Source: an uncultured Clostridia bacterium (GTDB taxonomy: Bacteria; Bacillota; Clostridia; Oscillospirales; Acutalibacteraceae). Taken from it: a stretch of 59,987 nucleotides of DNA. Every line of letters starts with the position of its first letter. The first letter of the stretch is position 1. Shown piece by piece: positions 7,892 through 16,967 of the stretch. The stretch spans positions 1 through 59,987 of the forward strand of contig CAMCHQ010000013.1 of NCBI GenBank assembly GCA_945874765.1. The letters run 5' to 3'. The position numbers and the translations under genes were made by a program. The notes under the pieces were generated by a model. The model was not told the origin of the DNA and ran no database searches. It saw only the letters and a program-made list of their open reading frames with translations.

Positions 7892-8395
7892 ATGGAAGGA
7901 CGAATTTTAACATCAGATATTATTGATGATTTCAAGAAAAATTTAGAGCTGCAAGAGAAAAGCATGGCGACGATTGAAAAATATATCCGTGATGTGAAAG
8001 CGTTTTCGGTTTATGCACAAGACGAGGTCATTACAAAAGAAATTGTTATCGCTTACAAAAATTATTTGCAGAAAAATTACGCCGTTCGCAGTGTGAACTC
8101 AATGCTTGCAAGTATCAACAGCCTGTTTGCATTTTTGAATTGGTATGACTTAAGAGTTAAATTGCTAAAACTGCAACAACAAGTTTTTTGTTCTGAAGAA
8201 AAGGAACTGACAAAAGCCGAATACAAAAGATTGTGCCAAGCGGCAAAGCAAAAGAAAAATCATAGGCTGAATTTAATTATTCAAACGATTTGTGCCACGG
8301 GTATTCGTGTCAGTGAGTTGCAATATATCACGGTTGAGGCGGTAAAGTGCGGCGAGGCAATCGTAAACTGTAAAGCAAAAACGACGGTATTTTAA
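7892..8395 (+). pseudogene. Tyrosine recombinase/integrase, N-terminal fragment
   Basis: An integrase of the XerC/phage type that would insert mobile DNA. Present are the SAM-like core-binding domain (residues about 5-95, with SVNSMLASINSLFAFLNWY) and the start of the catalytic domain with the first active-site arginine in ATGIRVSEL. The frame then ends after AIVNCKAKTTVF at a point where homologues continue; the H-x-x-R and tyrosine motifs are missing, so it cannot recombine DNA. ATG 7892 is preferred to 7862 because CGGAGG lies 9 bases before it. The break falls where the next gene fragment begins. Confidence 0.75.
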
Positions 8396-9141
8396 TCGGT
8401 CTTAATGGACTGGAAGCCGATAGTGGTGTAAAGAAAAGAATCAAGCCGTTATATTCTAAAGATATGTTAGGATATTTGGTCGCGGACAGTGTTGGGTTTG
8501 ATAACCCCGACGCCAAATCAAGTTTGTTGGTAGCGGGCAGATATAACGGTAATGGCTGTTACATTAGAAAAGATGATTATTTGAGCAAACTCCCTATGTT
8601 CTGTGCAAGCAGATACATCACTTACAATAGAGAATGGACAGAACGAGCAAGAATTATGAAATCTGCAGATGGTGCAGACAAGTTTTTCACAGATGTTAAA
8701 AGTGGAAAATTAGATCAATTTCTGTTAAAATGTCTTTTCTTTACTTGTCTTGAAATGCAAAATCATATGAGAAGTTTTCAAGGTACGGATAATCGTTTTT
8801 ATAGAAATGAATTATGCCTTGATATAACTAACGGAGAGACTTTAGCAAGCAAAGATTTAAAAAATCTTAAGAAAAATGCAAAAGAAAAAGAACTTTTTGA
8901 TATATGGGAAACAGTATTTAAGTGGGCTCAAAAAACGGACAATTACAACGAGAAATTGACCTATGGCGTTTATCAGATTTTTGCCGAGTTAAATACAGTT
9001 TCTCAAGATGAGGAAACTGGTGAAAGCAAACCTGACTATCCCGAACTTAATGGCGCATTAAAAACGTTAAAGCAAAATATAAAAGAATATTACAACAGTG
9101 AGATCGTTCCTGTATTGTTTGAGTACGAGTTTCTAAAATGA
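8383..9141 (+). pseudogene. C-terminal fragment of a large DNA-modification-type protein
   Basis: The frame enters directly from the broken integrase (first sensible residues NDGILIGLNGLEADSG) and has no start of its own at the junction; the ATG at 8464 is internal. The segment KLPMFCASRYITYNREWTE and the downstream helical tail resemble C-terminal target-recognition regions of large Eco57I/type IIG-like adenine methylases or related helicase-nuclease proteins of mobile elements, but I cannot name the family with certainty. No methylase motif (NPPY) is left. Translation of a 225-residue product from 8464 is possible but probably without function. Confidence 0.4.
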
Positions 9142-9272
9142 TTAAAAAGTAACACTTTCAATATTTACTGCATAAAAATATTGAACAAGATATATTTTAG
9201 TTTCTTTAATAAATAATTGTCAACTGTAAAATTTTATACGTAAGTTGTGCCTTTTTCTCATCTGTAAATCAC

Positions 9273-9797
9273 TTGTATATTAACGATTTCTGTTGCTTGG
9301 CTGCGAATATTATTCGTCTTTTGTACCCACAAGATCATATTTTCGGCTTTAGAAAATATGAAAATTCAAGCCTCAACTATACAGGAATTGATAAGCACGA
9401 AGGCGAGGCAATCGGCGGTTGGGATACTGTTCTTCGCCGTGAAGAGTATGAGGCACTTTATTCTAAACAACAAGCAACCGTTACAGATTTGAGCGATGCG
9501 ATAATTTCTGCCACAGAAACCAAAACAGCACCCGAATCAAGTGCAAGTTCTAAAGTTGATACTACTTCAGCCAAAAAAACGGTTAATCCCGAAAAGCAAG
9601 AAAAGCCGCAAATTGATTGGGAAAACATTCTTGCAGATGTCGGCATAGGTACGATTGTAAAACATAAACTTTTTGGCGAAGGCACAATTTCTAAAATGGA
9701 TAAAGCTAAAAAATATATTCATGTTAAATTCAAAAAAGGCGAAAAGCAATTCATTTTCCCTGATGCTTTTATTGGCGGATTTTTGAGCATGAAATAA
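9273..9797 (+). pseudogene. C-terminal fragment with Tudor-like helicase tail
   Basis: The first 60 residues (AANIIRLLYPQDHIF...EGEAIGGWDTVLRR) look like an interior stretch of a larger protein. A low-complexity Ser/Thr/Ala/Lys linker follows. The last 50 residues, GIGTIVKHKLFGEGTIS...KKYIHVKFKKGEKQFIFPDA, match the small Tudor-like fold seen at the end of UvrD/Rep-type helicases and related mobile-element proteins. The only start is TTG 9273 with no clear ribosome site, so I read this as a 5'-truncated remnant in the same graveyard as the two preceding fragments. Confidence 0.45.
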
Positions 9798-10039
9798 ATT
9801 TATAGATGATAACATTTGTTTTTGAATTTTAATATGTTTAAAGCCACACCATTCGGATTTTTAATGTGCTGTGGTTTTACAATTTATCGAAATTATTTTT
9901 CAAAATTAAATTTGACTTCCTCTTATATATGCATTTGACGATGACGTGAAATAGTTATATAATAAATTGTGTCTTGTTGTCATTTTTTGCAAAAAACGGA
10001 AGATACAAATATATAATTTCATTTGCGGGGGAGAGCATT

Positions 10040-10279
10040 ATGTCTATAAAAAATAATGATGAATTGATTGCGCAAACTATATGTGAGTATGAAAAAAGTA
10101 TTGCAAAAATAATTCTTTTGTGTGTTGACAATCTTGAATTTGGCTTAGGTGTTAATAAACTTGTTCAAATTCTTAAAGGCAGTCAAACTAAATTTATAAC
10201 CGATTATTCTTTGCAAAACAATAAGACTTTTTCATTATTAAAGCAGTTTTCAAAGATAATTTGTCAGCCCTGCCGTTAG
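10040..10279 (+). pseudogene. Fragment resembling a RecQ-type winged-helix (RQC) region
   Basis: A short frame with a GGGGGAG-like site before ATG 10040. Residues IAKIILLCVDNLEFGLGVNKLVQILKGSQ resemble the RQC region of RecQ-like helicases (the pattern ...G.NKLVxILxGS...). After about 60 residues the sequence loses similarity and stops. Helicase motifs are absent. It overlaps, in the opposite direction, a broken regulator fragment, which shows that the locus is scrambled. Confidence 0.35.
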
Positions 10280-10382
10280 TTAAATAATCATTGATATTGC
10301 CTGCGTTTAATTTTAAATCGGTATAAATTCTGTAATTTGAAATATGCTTATCCTGCTGCATTTGCTTGATTTTTTTTAGCAT
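10194..10382 (-). pseudogene. Remnant of a small helix-turn-helix protein
   Basis: On the minus strand MLKKIKQMQQDKHISNYRIY leads into TDLKLNAGNINDYLTNGRADKLSLKTA. This is the helix-turn-helix pattern of small XRE-like regulators common in Clostridia (K.I..YKIY.DL.LN.GN.N.FLK.G...KVSL.TA). The frame has lost its normal end and overlaps the RQC-like fragment on the other strand, so it is most likely non-functional. Confidence 0.35.
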
Positions 10383-10512
10383 TAAAAATTTGTTCGATCT
10401 TCTCTTTTCTTTTTGTTTGCAAGCACCAAATAAGAATTGTAAGTGTATTTGAAATTCTCCCAATCTTCTGTTAAACACACCTTCTAATATCAAAGAGATT
10501 GACAATCATGTA

Positions 10513-10620
10513 ATGCGAAATTATATAGATTCACTTGCAACTTATGTTGAAAAAGAAGCAAGAAGTGTATCAAATGCAGCTGAACTATTGCGCGAAAGAA
10601 AAATTGATTTTGAAGATTAA
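10513..10620 (+). CDS. Very short ORF, probably the tail of a lost gene
   Basis: A 35-residue frame (MRNYIDSLATYVEKEARSVS...) without a ribosome site. The frame is open a few codons further upstream, so it may be the C-terminal end of a deleted gene. I do not recognise it. Confidence 0.2.
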   Translation: MRNYIDSLATYVEKEARSVSNAAELLRERKIDFED

Positions 10621-10752
10621 AAAATGAGTCCTGTAAGAAAGTCATGATTCTTTTATTTTTCTATAACAGTAGTTCATTATATGAACACTAACAATGTATA
10701 AACCCTTCCGGAACAAAAAAGGTAAAAAATCAATGGTATAAAAGGTATAAGA

Positions 10753-10787
10753 AAAAAGGCTGAAATCTTTGTGATTTCAGCCTTTTT
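10753..10787 (-). terminator. Terminator of tRNA-Gln
   Basis: AAAAAGGCTGAAATC and GATTTCAGCCTTTTT form a perfect 15-bp stem 4 bases beyond the CCA end of the tRNA on the minus strand. The same hairpin is conserved in the second block at 18829-18861. Confidence 0.8.
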
Positions 10788-10791
10788 ATCT

Positions 10792-10865
10792 TGGCAGCGG
10801 TGAAAGGATTCGAACCCTTACAAACAGAGTCAGAGTCTGGTGTGCTACCCTTACACTACACCGCT
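10792..10865 (-). tRNA. tRNA-Gln (anticodon CUG), copy 1, intact
   Basis: A complete cloverleaf on the minus strand: acceptor stem AGCGGTG/CACCGCT, T arm AAGGG-TTCGAAT-CCTTT, anticodon loop CTCTGAC with anticodon CTG (10833-10831), and an encoded CCA end. It reads CAG codons. This is the only intact version of this gene in the three duplicated blocks. Confidence 0.85.
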
Positions 10866-11124
10866 ATGTATTAAATTGACTTGAACATTAGAGGATTGTC
10901 TCTCAAATGTCTCTGTGATTATTTCCGTAAATTTACTTAAATTTAAGTTTCGATTTTCAAAATCTATGGATTAAAACTCAAATTTTAGTGACACTCAAAT
11001 GTCTCACTAAAAATTTTATCATATTTTTACAAGCCGAAAAATTAGGCAATTTTAGGCAATTTACGGTAATTTTAGAACATTAAAACGGCAGAAACAACTG
11101 AATTTCAGCGGTTTCTGCTCAATC

Positions 11125-11224
11125 TGGCAGAGGTATAAGAACCTGCACTTTGTGCAGAACCTTGGCGTTCGGGCGTAAAACGCCCTCGGCTAAAGGATTC
11201 GAACCTTAAATGAATGAGTCAGAG
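11125..11224 (-). pseudogene. Disrupted second tRNA-Gln, copy A
   Basis: Only the 3' half is present (from the anticodon loop GTCAGAG at 11218-11224 to the CCA end at 11125). A 56-bp palindromic element splits its T arm (11140-11195), and the 5' half is replaced by foreign sequence starting right after the anticodon loop. The intact equivalent is at 28954-29027. Confidence 0.7.
11140..11195. repeat. 56-bp palindromic element, copy 1
   Basis: The unit contains two hairpins, CTGCACTTTGTGCAG and GGGCGTAAAACGCCC. It sits between TATAAG and GATTCGAACC of a tRNA-Gln T arm. Near-identical copies are at 19171-19226 and 28831-28886. Confidence 0.75.
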
Positions 11225-11422
11225 CCAGGCAATGCTTCATACAAAATGCCCATTTCAAGCACGTTTCAAGGTTCTCGTATCTCTCAAATGTCTCTGTGAA
11301 TTTTTTTCGAATCTTTTGCCTCTTAATATTCGATTTTACTACTACGAATTACAGTGCAAAACGTATATGTCTTACTCATTAGAGCACATACAAGTCATAA
11401 ATCAACAAGATATTTATAAAAA

Positions 11423-11471
11423 AATAATTAGACTAGGGGTAGCCCAAATAATTATACTATAACAATTAAAA
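11423..11471. repeat. AATAATTAGACTA dispersed motif, copy 1
   Basis: About 50 bp: AATAATTAGACTA, a G-rich or C-rich centre, a partial inverted copy (TAATTATT), then ATAACAATTAAAAG. Other copies are at 19471, 25303, 25528 and 28391. Confidence 0.7.
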
Positions 11472-11705
11472 AGCCCTACCAAAGAAAAAAAGACATTTTT
11501 TCGAGTCAATAATTTTTCATTATTTTTCCTAACACTGTCAATTGACGGTGTTTTTTTATTCGCGAAATTTACAAGTCCTATTATGAGCGATATGGACTTT
11601 CACTTGGCTATTTGGTGCGTTAGTAAACCAAGCAAAGAAATTTGAAGCAATAGCATATTAGAAAGTGAATATATCGTTTGTCTATATGATAAACAAAAAC
11701 ATTAC

Positions 11706-11756
11706 AAAACAGCCTTGACAAAGCAGACATAATAATTCTTTGTCCAGGCTGTTTTT
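11706..11756 (-). terminator. Terminator of the GPH symporter gene
   Basis: AAAACAGCCT...CAAAG and CTTTG...AGGCTGTTTTT pair as an imperfect long stem 32 bases beyond the symporter stop on the minus strand. Confidence 0.7.
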
Positions 11757-11788
11757 ATCCCGAATTTATTTTATTCGATTTTAAGAAA

Positions 11789-13279
11789 TCAGGATTTTTC
11801 TTGATTTACATAAGGTGATTTGCCGGATTCCTTTAATGAATTTCGGCGAGCATTGAGGTCGCTTTCGACGAGAGCTCTTTTTTCCTTTGTGTAATCAACA
11901 AATAAAAGCGGTACTATGAATAATACACTTGCTATTGCAGGGGTTAGTACAGTAAGAGGCCATATCCAGCTATCAAATGCGGCAGTTTGAGTTCCAAGAT
12001 AAACCTCAGCGTTATCTATCGCCCTATATCCCAAAAGATGCAACGCAAGGGTTGCCAAGCCGGAGGTTATTCCGCTTGAAATTTTTGTAAACGATGTTTG
12101 CATTGAAAAGGTAATGCCCTCAGTTCTCTTGCCTGTTTTCCATTCCATATAATCAATACTGTCGCAGAAAATTGAAGTTTGTGCGATAGATGAAGCACCC
12201 GACGGTATACTGCCTATTCCAATAATAATCATAGAAATCCACAACTTTTTACCCTCGAAGCCTACGAAAAACGCTATTGTTCTAGCAACAATATTGAATA
12301 TTTGAATAAAAATAAGTACATTTCGATAACCGCCGAGCCATTTTTTCATTTGGTCGGCAAAAAGCATACCAATAAAGCTTGGCATACCTGTTACAATGAA
12401 ATAAATTGTAGTAAGACCGAGTGCACCTATAAGACCGTTTCCTAAAAAGTCACTTGGAATTTCGTACTTAAAGAAATATGTAACAAGCGAAATGCCAAAT
12501 CCAAGTGAGCCGAAAAGGTTGGAAAGAGTTACAAGCAAAAGCATTTTGTTTTTGAACAAAAGCATAAAGCTTTCACGAAGGGTCTGTTGTTGATCCTCCT
12601 TTACAACGGTAATTCTTTCTCTTGCGTAGCTGCAACGATAACTGAGCATTGCACCGCCTAAGCCAAAAATCACGGCAAAAACGAGAGTAACGAGTACCAT
12701 ACTCATACCAACGGCATTTGCAATCATTTCAAGTGCCATAGGAATAACGGTACTGAATGCACCGTAAACAATACTTCCCACAGTTCTTGACCACTGAACA
12801 AATCTGTCTCTCTCTGACGAATTCGGCGATACGGTTGCAGTAATTCCCCACACACTGACATCCTGAACGGTGTACGCCAAATCCCAGCAAATATACATAA
12901 TTATGAAATAAGACACTCTCAGCCAAAGAAGACTATCTTCCGTGCTGAACACGAGGAAAAGAAGGATTGTAAACACACCGACGGGAAGCGGTGTGTATTT
13001 CAAAAAAGGTCTCAGCTTTTCACCGTTTGCAAATGTATGACGGTCAATAAACGAGCCTACAATCGGGTCATTGATTCCGTCCCACACCTTCATAACAATA
13101 AGCAAAACAGAAACAGTGAGTGCAGGGAAAAGAGCAATATCCGTCATAAAATATGTAAAAAACGATCCGCCGATGAGCGAATAAACAAGATTTTGCCCCG
13201 CAAGTCCCGAAAGAAAGTTTACCAATTCCTTTTTCTCAACATACTTCTTTTGAGAATTATCAACAAAGCTTCCAGCCAT
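11789..13279 (-). CDS. GPH-family (MelB-like) sugar:cation symporter
   Basis: A 496-residue membrane transporter of the glycoside-pentoside-hexuronide:cation family, which moves sugars with Na+ or H+. Twelve hydrophobic segments are visible; the family signature is present in the first third (VMKVWDGINDPIVGSFIDR, with DxxxDP between helices 2 and 3) and in KTGKRTEGITFSMQTSF in the second half. The start ATG has AAAGGTGGTG upstream. It stands alone between foreign junction DNA and a gene fragment, with no glycosidase beside it, so the substrate cannot be inferred. It is cargo of the first tRNA-linked segment. Confidence 0.85.
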   Translation of the reverse strand: MAGSFVDNSQKKYVEKKELVNFLSGLAGQNLVYSLIGGSFFTYFMTDIALFPALTVSVLLIVMKVWDGINDPIVGSFIDRHTFANGEKLRPFLKYTPLPVGVFTILLFLVFSTEDSLLWLRVSYFIIMYICWDLAYTVQDVSVWGITATVSPNSSERDRFVQWSRTVGSIVYGAFSTVIPMALEMIANAVGMSMVLVTLVFAVIFGLGGAMLSYRCSYARERITVVKEDQQQTLRESFMLLFKNKMLLLVTLSNLFGSLGFGISLVTYFFKYEIPSDFLGNGLIGALGLTTIYFIVTGMPSFIGMLFADQMKKWLGGYRNVLIFIQIFNIVARTIAFFVGFEGKKLWISMIIIGIGSIPSGASSIAQTSIFCDSIDYMEWKTGKRTEGITFSMQTSFTKISSGITSGLATLALHLLGYRAIDNAEVYLGTQTAAFDSWIWPLTVLTPAIASVLFIVPLLFVDYTKEKRALVESDLNARRNSLKESGKSPYVNQEKS

Positions 13280-13534
13280 ACTAACACCACCTTTTAGTAA
13301 ATTATAACATATTTTTACGGAATTTCAAATACTTTTGACTTTCTTGTGCTCTTATGTCAATTATAGCTTTGCAAACTGCTATGTTTGTGTCGTTTGGCGG
13401 AGGCGAAATGTTGCAAAAATATTTGAATACAATAACCAATTTAGATAATAATTTGTACGCTTGTTACGATATTTTAGTTATGTGCCAACTAACATTATAT
13501 TATCTATGATGGTTAATAATGTTTTTGGTCGTAA

Positions 13535-14071
13535 TTAAAAATACGGCTCATATTCGATTTTGTACTTGCTGTCCGGGAACATATGCCTGTGCAAATCAAT
13601 AAAGTAGTCATCTGTCATACTTGCTATGTAATCAACAACAATTTGATTTTTTTCTTCTTTTGAATAATCAATACCGTGATACTGCTTCAAAGCGTTACCT
13701 ATCGGGTTAATATGATGCTTAAAGATTATTGAGTCAGTATCATTCCTCTTTACATCATCAAGGAGCTTATAATAAAGCTCTTCAAACATCGGCTTGATGA
13801 TGTCCTCATACTGCTGATTCATTACATCATTATTATAAATGACCTCATAATTTTCTTTTTTTGCCGTACTTAAATCCTTGAATGCCTTGTCGCTGAGCAT
13901 TATATAATCTTTGCCGTAGCTGTGCTCAATTATATCAACTGTTAAGTTATTTATTATTTTTGCATTTTCCGTGCCTATCAGCTCTGTTTTGAATTGATAA
14001 TCAGGCTCAATTATTCCTGCCAGTATAGCATCCTGTCTGTCCTTTCCTAAATAGGCTAACATTTGGGGCAA
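13535..14071 (-). pseudogene. dGTP triphosphohydrolase, C-terminal fragment
   Basis: The 178-residue frame matches the C-terminal part of HD-type deoxyguanosinetriphosphate triphosphohydrolases: TVDIIEHSYGKDYIMLSDKAF, NYEVIYNN and near the end IVVDYIASMTDDYFIDLH. The N-terminal HD metal site (H...HD...D) is missing. The break lies at about 14071, where a sequence also found at 16053-16071 in inverted form begins. I read it as the left half of a gene cut by an insertion or rearrangement; no matching N-terminal half is seen in the window. Confidence 0.6.
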
Positions 14072-14124
14072 ACCTCTTTTTCAGCATCAATATTTAATTC
14101 TCTAATTTGATTATATATGAAACA

Positions 14125-15171
14125 CTACTTTATCTCATCAGCATTTTGCTTGTTAATGATATTGATTTGGTTTGAATACTCGGTTACTAAATTTCCGTTT
14201 GAATCATAGTAGGTCACAAATCCTCTTGCAGCCCAATTATAAGTAGAGGTCATTTTATTCATGTTGATAATATAAATATCTTCTAACTGTTCTGTATTAA
14301 ATCTGCCAATCATCATTTTGTTATTGAGCAATAAAGTGAAGTTATCCCTTGGGTCAAACACATCGGCTTTTTTATAGTAGAATGCAATACCGACAGATTC
14401 GATTTCTATGTTTTCAGGGAAACCGGCTGCCATCATAAATGTACCTAAAGTATTTTCTTCATTATATTTGTAATATAATTCTAAAACGGGATTGTCTTTG
14501 GCAACAGGGGGAGTTGGAAATGATGCGTCATCCTCATCATATTCGGCTCCTATAACAACATCCTCACCAGCTTGAAGTTTTGAGAGAACCTCTTGTTCAT
14601 CGTAAACCCATCTGCCGTTACTGTACCCGAATCTAAACGGAACTTCGGGGAGTAAATCATTTATTGAAGTGACTTCTGCCCATTCGGCAGTCGATTTTGT
14701 AAATGTTCCGGCTACCCAATTACTGTGATTTACAAATGTTAATGTTGCAGAACCTTCAGCGATAAATACAGCTTTTAAATCTGTATTCGTGCTAACCTTA
14801 AATGTGTATTCCGGTTTTTTAGACATATAAATATTATTTACTGTATCATACCAACCCACAAAAATGTATCCTTCATTTGGAACGGCATTAAGCGTAACCG
14901 TTGTGCCATACAATAATGATTGTTTATAACTACTGCTTGATTTTTCATCATTAACTGTAAACGAGCCGTTTGAGGAAGATATATTCACTCTGAAATATGC
15001 TTTCAGTTCATACATTGATACAAGAATGTTAGTTGTAATTTCGTCAATATCTTCTTGCGTTAGATAAAGATTATCATAATTATAAGCGTTACATTCATCT
15101 ATTAATTCTTTAAACGGTTTGAAAGTTTCTTCTGAATAATCTTTTTCATCTAACTTATTTGCAAAGTACAA
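14125..15171 (-). pseudogene. Cell-surface protein with InlB-type repeat, 5'-truncated
   Basis: The frame contains the beta-grasp InlB/Listeria-Bacteroides repeat (NEGYIFVGWYD...YTFKVSTNTDLKAVF at about residues 95-135), followed by a beta-rich domain to the end. It is typical of Firmicute surface proteins. There is no signal peptide; the only start is TTG 15171, and the frame is open further upstream through VEFKAGGEIQYKN, which looks like the interior of a larger repeat protein. It stops being open inside the end of the next gene. I take it as the C-terminal part of a broken surface protein. No LPxTG or cell-wall anchor is seen. Confidence 0.5.
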
Positions 15172-15257
15172 TGCCGCTTGCAGTGCGCTTGAATCGCCTT
15201 TTTGATTTTTATACTGAATCTCTCCACCGGCTTTAAATTCAACATACTTAATGATCT

Positions 15258-15974
15258 TTAAATTAAATGCTTTTCTTGTTTTAACAATTCAAATTGCTTA
15301 TATTCCAAGAAATATCCTTTATGTGAATAAATATTGTTTTCAGTGATCTCATCATCAACAATATATACAATCGGTTTTCTGTTGAAGTTAAAATGTTTGC
15401 ATATTTTATCCTGCAAATCACTTTTGATTTTAGTTGCTGTTTCTGTATCGTCAATATAAGGAGATATATCATTTACTGAATAATAAACAACAAAATCATT
15501 ACTGTAATCTTTTAACACAAAATCTAAAAAATTATGTATTTGACTTTCTTGTATAAGTTCAGATGAACTGTTATTTTCCATTTGAAAATAATAAATACTT
15601 TCGGAATGAATTTCTATTTTGGAAATATGACTGTCAATATTTTTTTGCAAGTACTCAATCGACCAATTATATATTTGTGTTAATTGAAAATCATCATAAT
15701 ATTTACCGTCAATATAATCGACATAAAATGTGTCATCTTTATACTTGATTTTCCATTTTGGATTAACCTTCTCAAAATCAAAAATGTTGGAAGAGTGATT
15801 ACTTTCGTCACGAAAATACGGTGGTACAAAATAAACTGATTTAATTTCATTTCTTTCTAAATTGTATTTTTCAGATAAATATGATTTGGGTATTTGCAAT
15901 ATTGCTAAATACACAAAAACTAATGCAATTACTATAATTATTATCGCTAAAATGAATTTTTTACTCTTTTTCAA
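15258..15974 (-). CDS. Membrane-anchored protein of unknown function
   Basis: 238 residues: a short basic N-terminus, one hydrophobic helix (FILAIIIIVIALVFVYLAI) and a charged, tyrosine-rich extracytoplasmic domain with no recognised motif. A GGGGG-type ribosome site lies about 8 bases upstream of the ATG. It lies within the candidate 2-kb insert, and its 3' end overlaps the open frame of the broken surface protein. Confidence 0.6.
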   Translation of the reverse strand: MKKSKKFILAIIIIVIALVFVYLAILQIPKSYLSEKYNLERNEIKSVYFVPPYFRDESNHSSNIFDFEKVNPKWKIKYKDDTFYVDYIDGKYYDDFQLTQIYNWSIEYLQKNIDSHISKIEIHSESIYYFQMENNSSSELIQESQIHNFLDFVLKDYSNDFVVYYSVNDISPYIDDTETATKIKSDLQDKICKHFNFNRKPIVYIVDDEITENNIYSHKGYFLEYKQFELLKQEKHLI

Positions 15975-16048
15975 GCATAATACCCCCTATATTAGTACTA
16001 TATCACAAAACTAATTAGAATAAAAGTACAAAATTGAATATTATTAAT

Positions 16049-16085
16049 AAAGAGGTTTGCCCAAAATGTTAGGGCAAACCTCTTT
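16049..16085 (-). terminator. Perfect hairpin terminator
   Basis: AAAGAGGTTTGCCC and GGGCAAACCTCTTT form a 14-bp stem directly beyond the stop codon of the TraG remnant. The right arm plus its T run (GGGCAAACCTCTTTTT, 16072-16087) is repeated exactly at 14066-14081. Confidence 0.75.
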
Positions 16086-16940
16086 TTAAGTTGTGTCTAT
16101 ATTTTCACTAACAATCGCATCTCGCAAATGGGCAAATGTACTTTGAGTTTTGAGTTCTGTTTCATGTTTATCAAGTTCTTGCTTAACGGCGTTCAAAATT
16201 GCAACGCTAACCGGCGGTGTAGAACTTTCTTTGTATTCACCCGGAGGTGCATAAGGTCGATTTTCTTTGTTTGAATTATGTGGATATTTTTCAAGGATTT
16301 TACCGACAAGTCTTTTGGAAGATGCATACTTGACTGTGCGATTACCTCGCTCTTTTATACTATATGCTTCTTCAAATCTAATACCCCACTTGAAGAATAA
16401 TTGCAATTTCACCTTCATAGGATAAACGCCCGTTTTCGTAACAATAAATTGTCCTTTGGGCATTGATTTAAGCTCATCAGCAACCGAAAGGATTTCTCTG
16501 TATAGCTGTTGAATGATAAGTGAAATCATAAAGAATTTGTTTGGATCTTCCTCTGGCATAATAAGAAATATTGCACTTTTTTGATTACAAAATTCCTCTG
16601 CGTCAATTTCGGTGTCAAAACAAAGAATCTGTTCGAGTTCCGAGTCAAGAAATGAATTAAGACGAGAAAGAGCAGTAGAAATTACCGATGACATGCTCTG
16701 CTCTGAAGTATTAAGCGCTGCTCCTGCAAACCATTTCGCTTTATGCTCATCGGGCAAAAGTTCAACAAGCGTTTGGAATTTGTTTTTTCCTTTCATGTTA
16801 GACGGAGCAAGCAATCCTATCGGATTGAACTTTGTAAGCAGTCTGTGCGGTGCACATATGCACCGCTTTATTTTATATGTGATTTTTTGAATTTTTCCAT
16901 TGACCTTAATGCCTGCTATCACTATAATATATATAGACAA
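16086..16940 (-). pseudogene. TraG/VirD4-type conjugation coupling protein, remnant
   Basis: VirD4/TraG ATPases feed DNA into type IV secretion channels. Recognisable family sequence starts near 16835 (FQTLVELLPDEHKAKWFAGA) and runs through TSEQSMSSVISTALSRLNSF and SAIFLIMPEEDPNKFF to QQLYREILSVADE. It then jumps from ADE to LKSMPKGQFIVTKTGVYP, skipping the Walker B/DEFG region, so an in-frame internal deletion has removed the ATPase centre. The Walker A part is also missing and the first 35 residues are unrelated. It shows that a conjugative element once sat here. Confidence 0.65.
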
Positions 16941-16967
16941 ATTTTATTCAATCATTGGAGCAAAAAA

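Larger units (their letters stand above)
10690..11224. repeat. tRNA-Gln duplication block, copy A
   Basis: The block contains an intact tRNA-Gln (10792-10865), a spacer with the dispersed GTCTCTCAAATGTCTCTGTGA repeat (10898-10918), and a disrupted second tRNA-Gln (11125-11224). The same order and much of the same sequence recur at 18776-19337 and 28500-29027, all in the same orientation. Differences between copies are deletions inside the tRNA genes and different foreign DNA beyond them, as expected from repeated integration at a tRNA site. Confidence 0.75.
11225..11788. other. Junction DNA without a gene
   Basis: Holds element-end sequence shared with 19338-19520 (GCCCATTTCAAGCACGTTTC at about 11248 and 19360), one TCTCTCAAATGTCTCTGTGA repeat (11280-11299), one copy of the AATAATTAGACTA motif (11423-11471), a hairpin AACACTGTC/GACGGTGTT at 11531-11552, and the symporter terminator. 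I see no credible gene. Confidence 0.6.
14057..16071. mobile_element. About 2-kb insert with inverted end sequences (candidate)
   Basis: CTAACATTTGGGGCAAACC at 14057-14075 reappears inverted as GGTTTGCCCAAAATGTTAG at 16053-16071, one base shorter in the G run and with small changes. Between them lie the surface-protein fragment and the membrane-anchored protein, both unlike their neighbours. No transposase is inside, so if mobile it would depend on enzymes elsewhere. Part of the right end also forms a terminator hairpin, so an independent origin is possible. Confidence 0.35.

Noticed and set aside
10898..10999. Possible CRISPR array suggested by TCTCTCAAATGTCTC repeats
   Set aside because: The repeats are scattered over 18 kb with at most two related units close together, no regular spacers and no cas genes.
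13353..13508. Short plus-strand frame of 51 codons between the symporter and the dGTPase fragment
   Set aside because: No ribosome site, no family pattern and no neighbour that would suggest a role.
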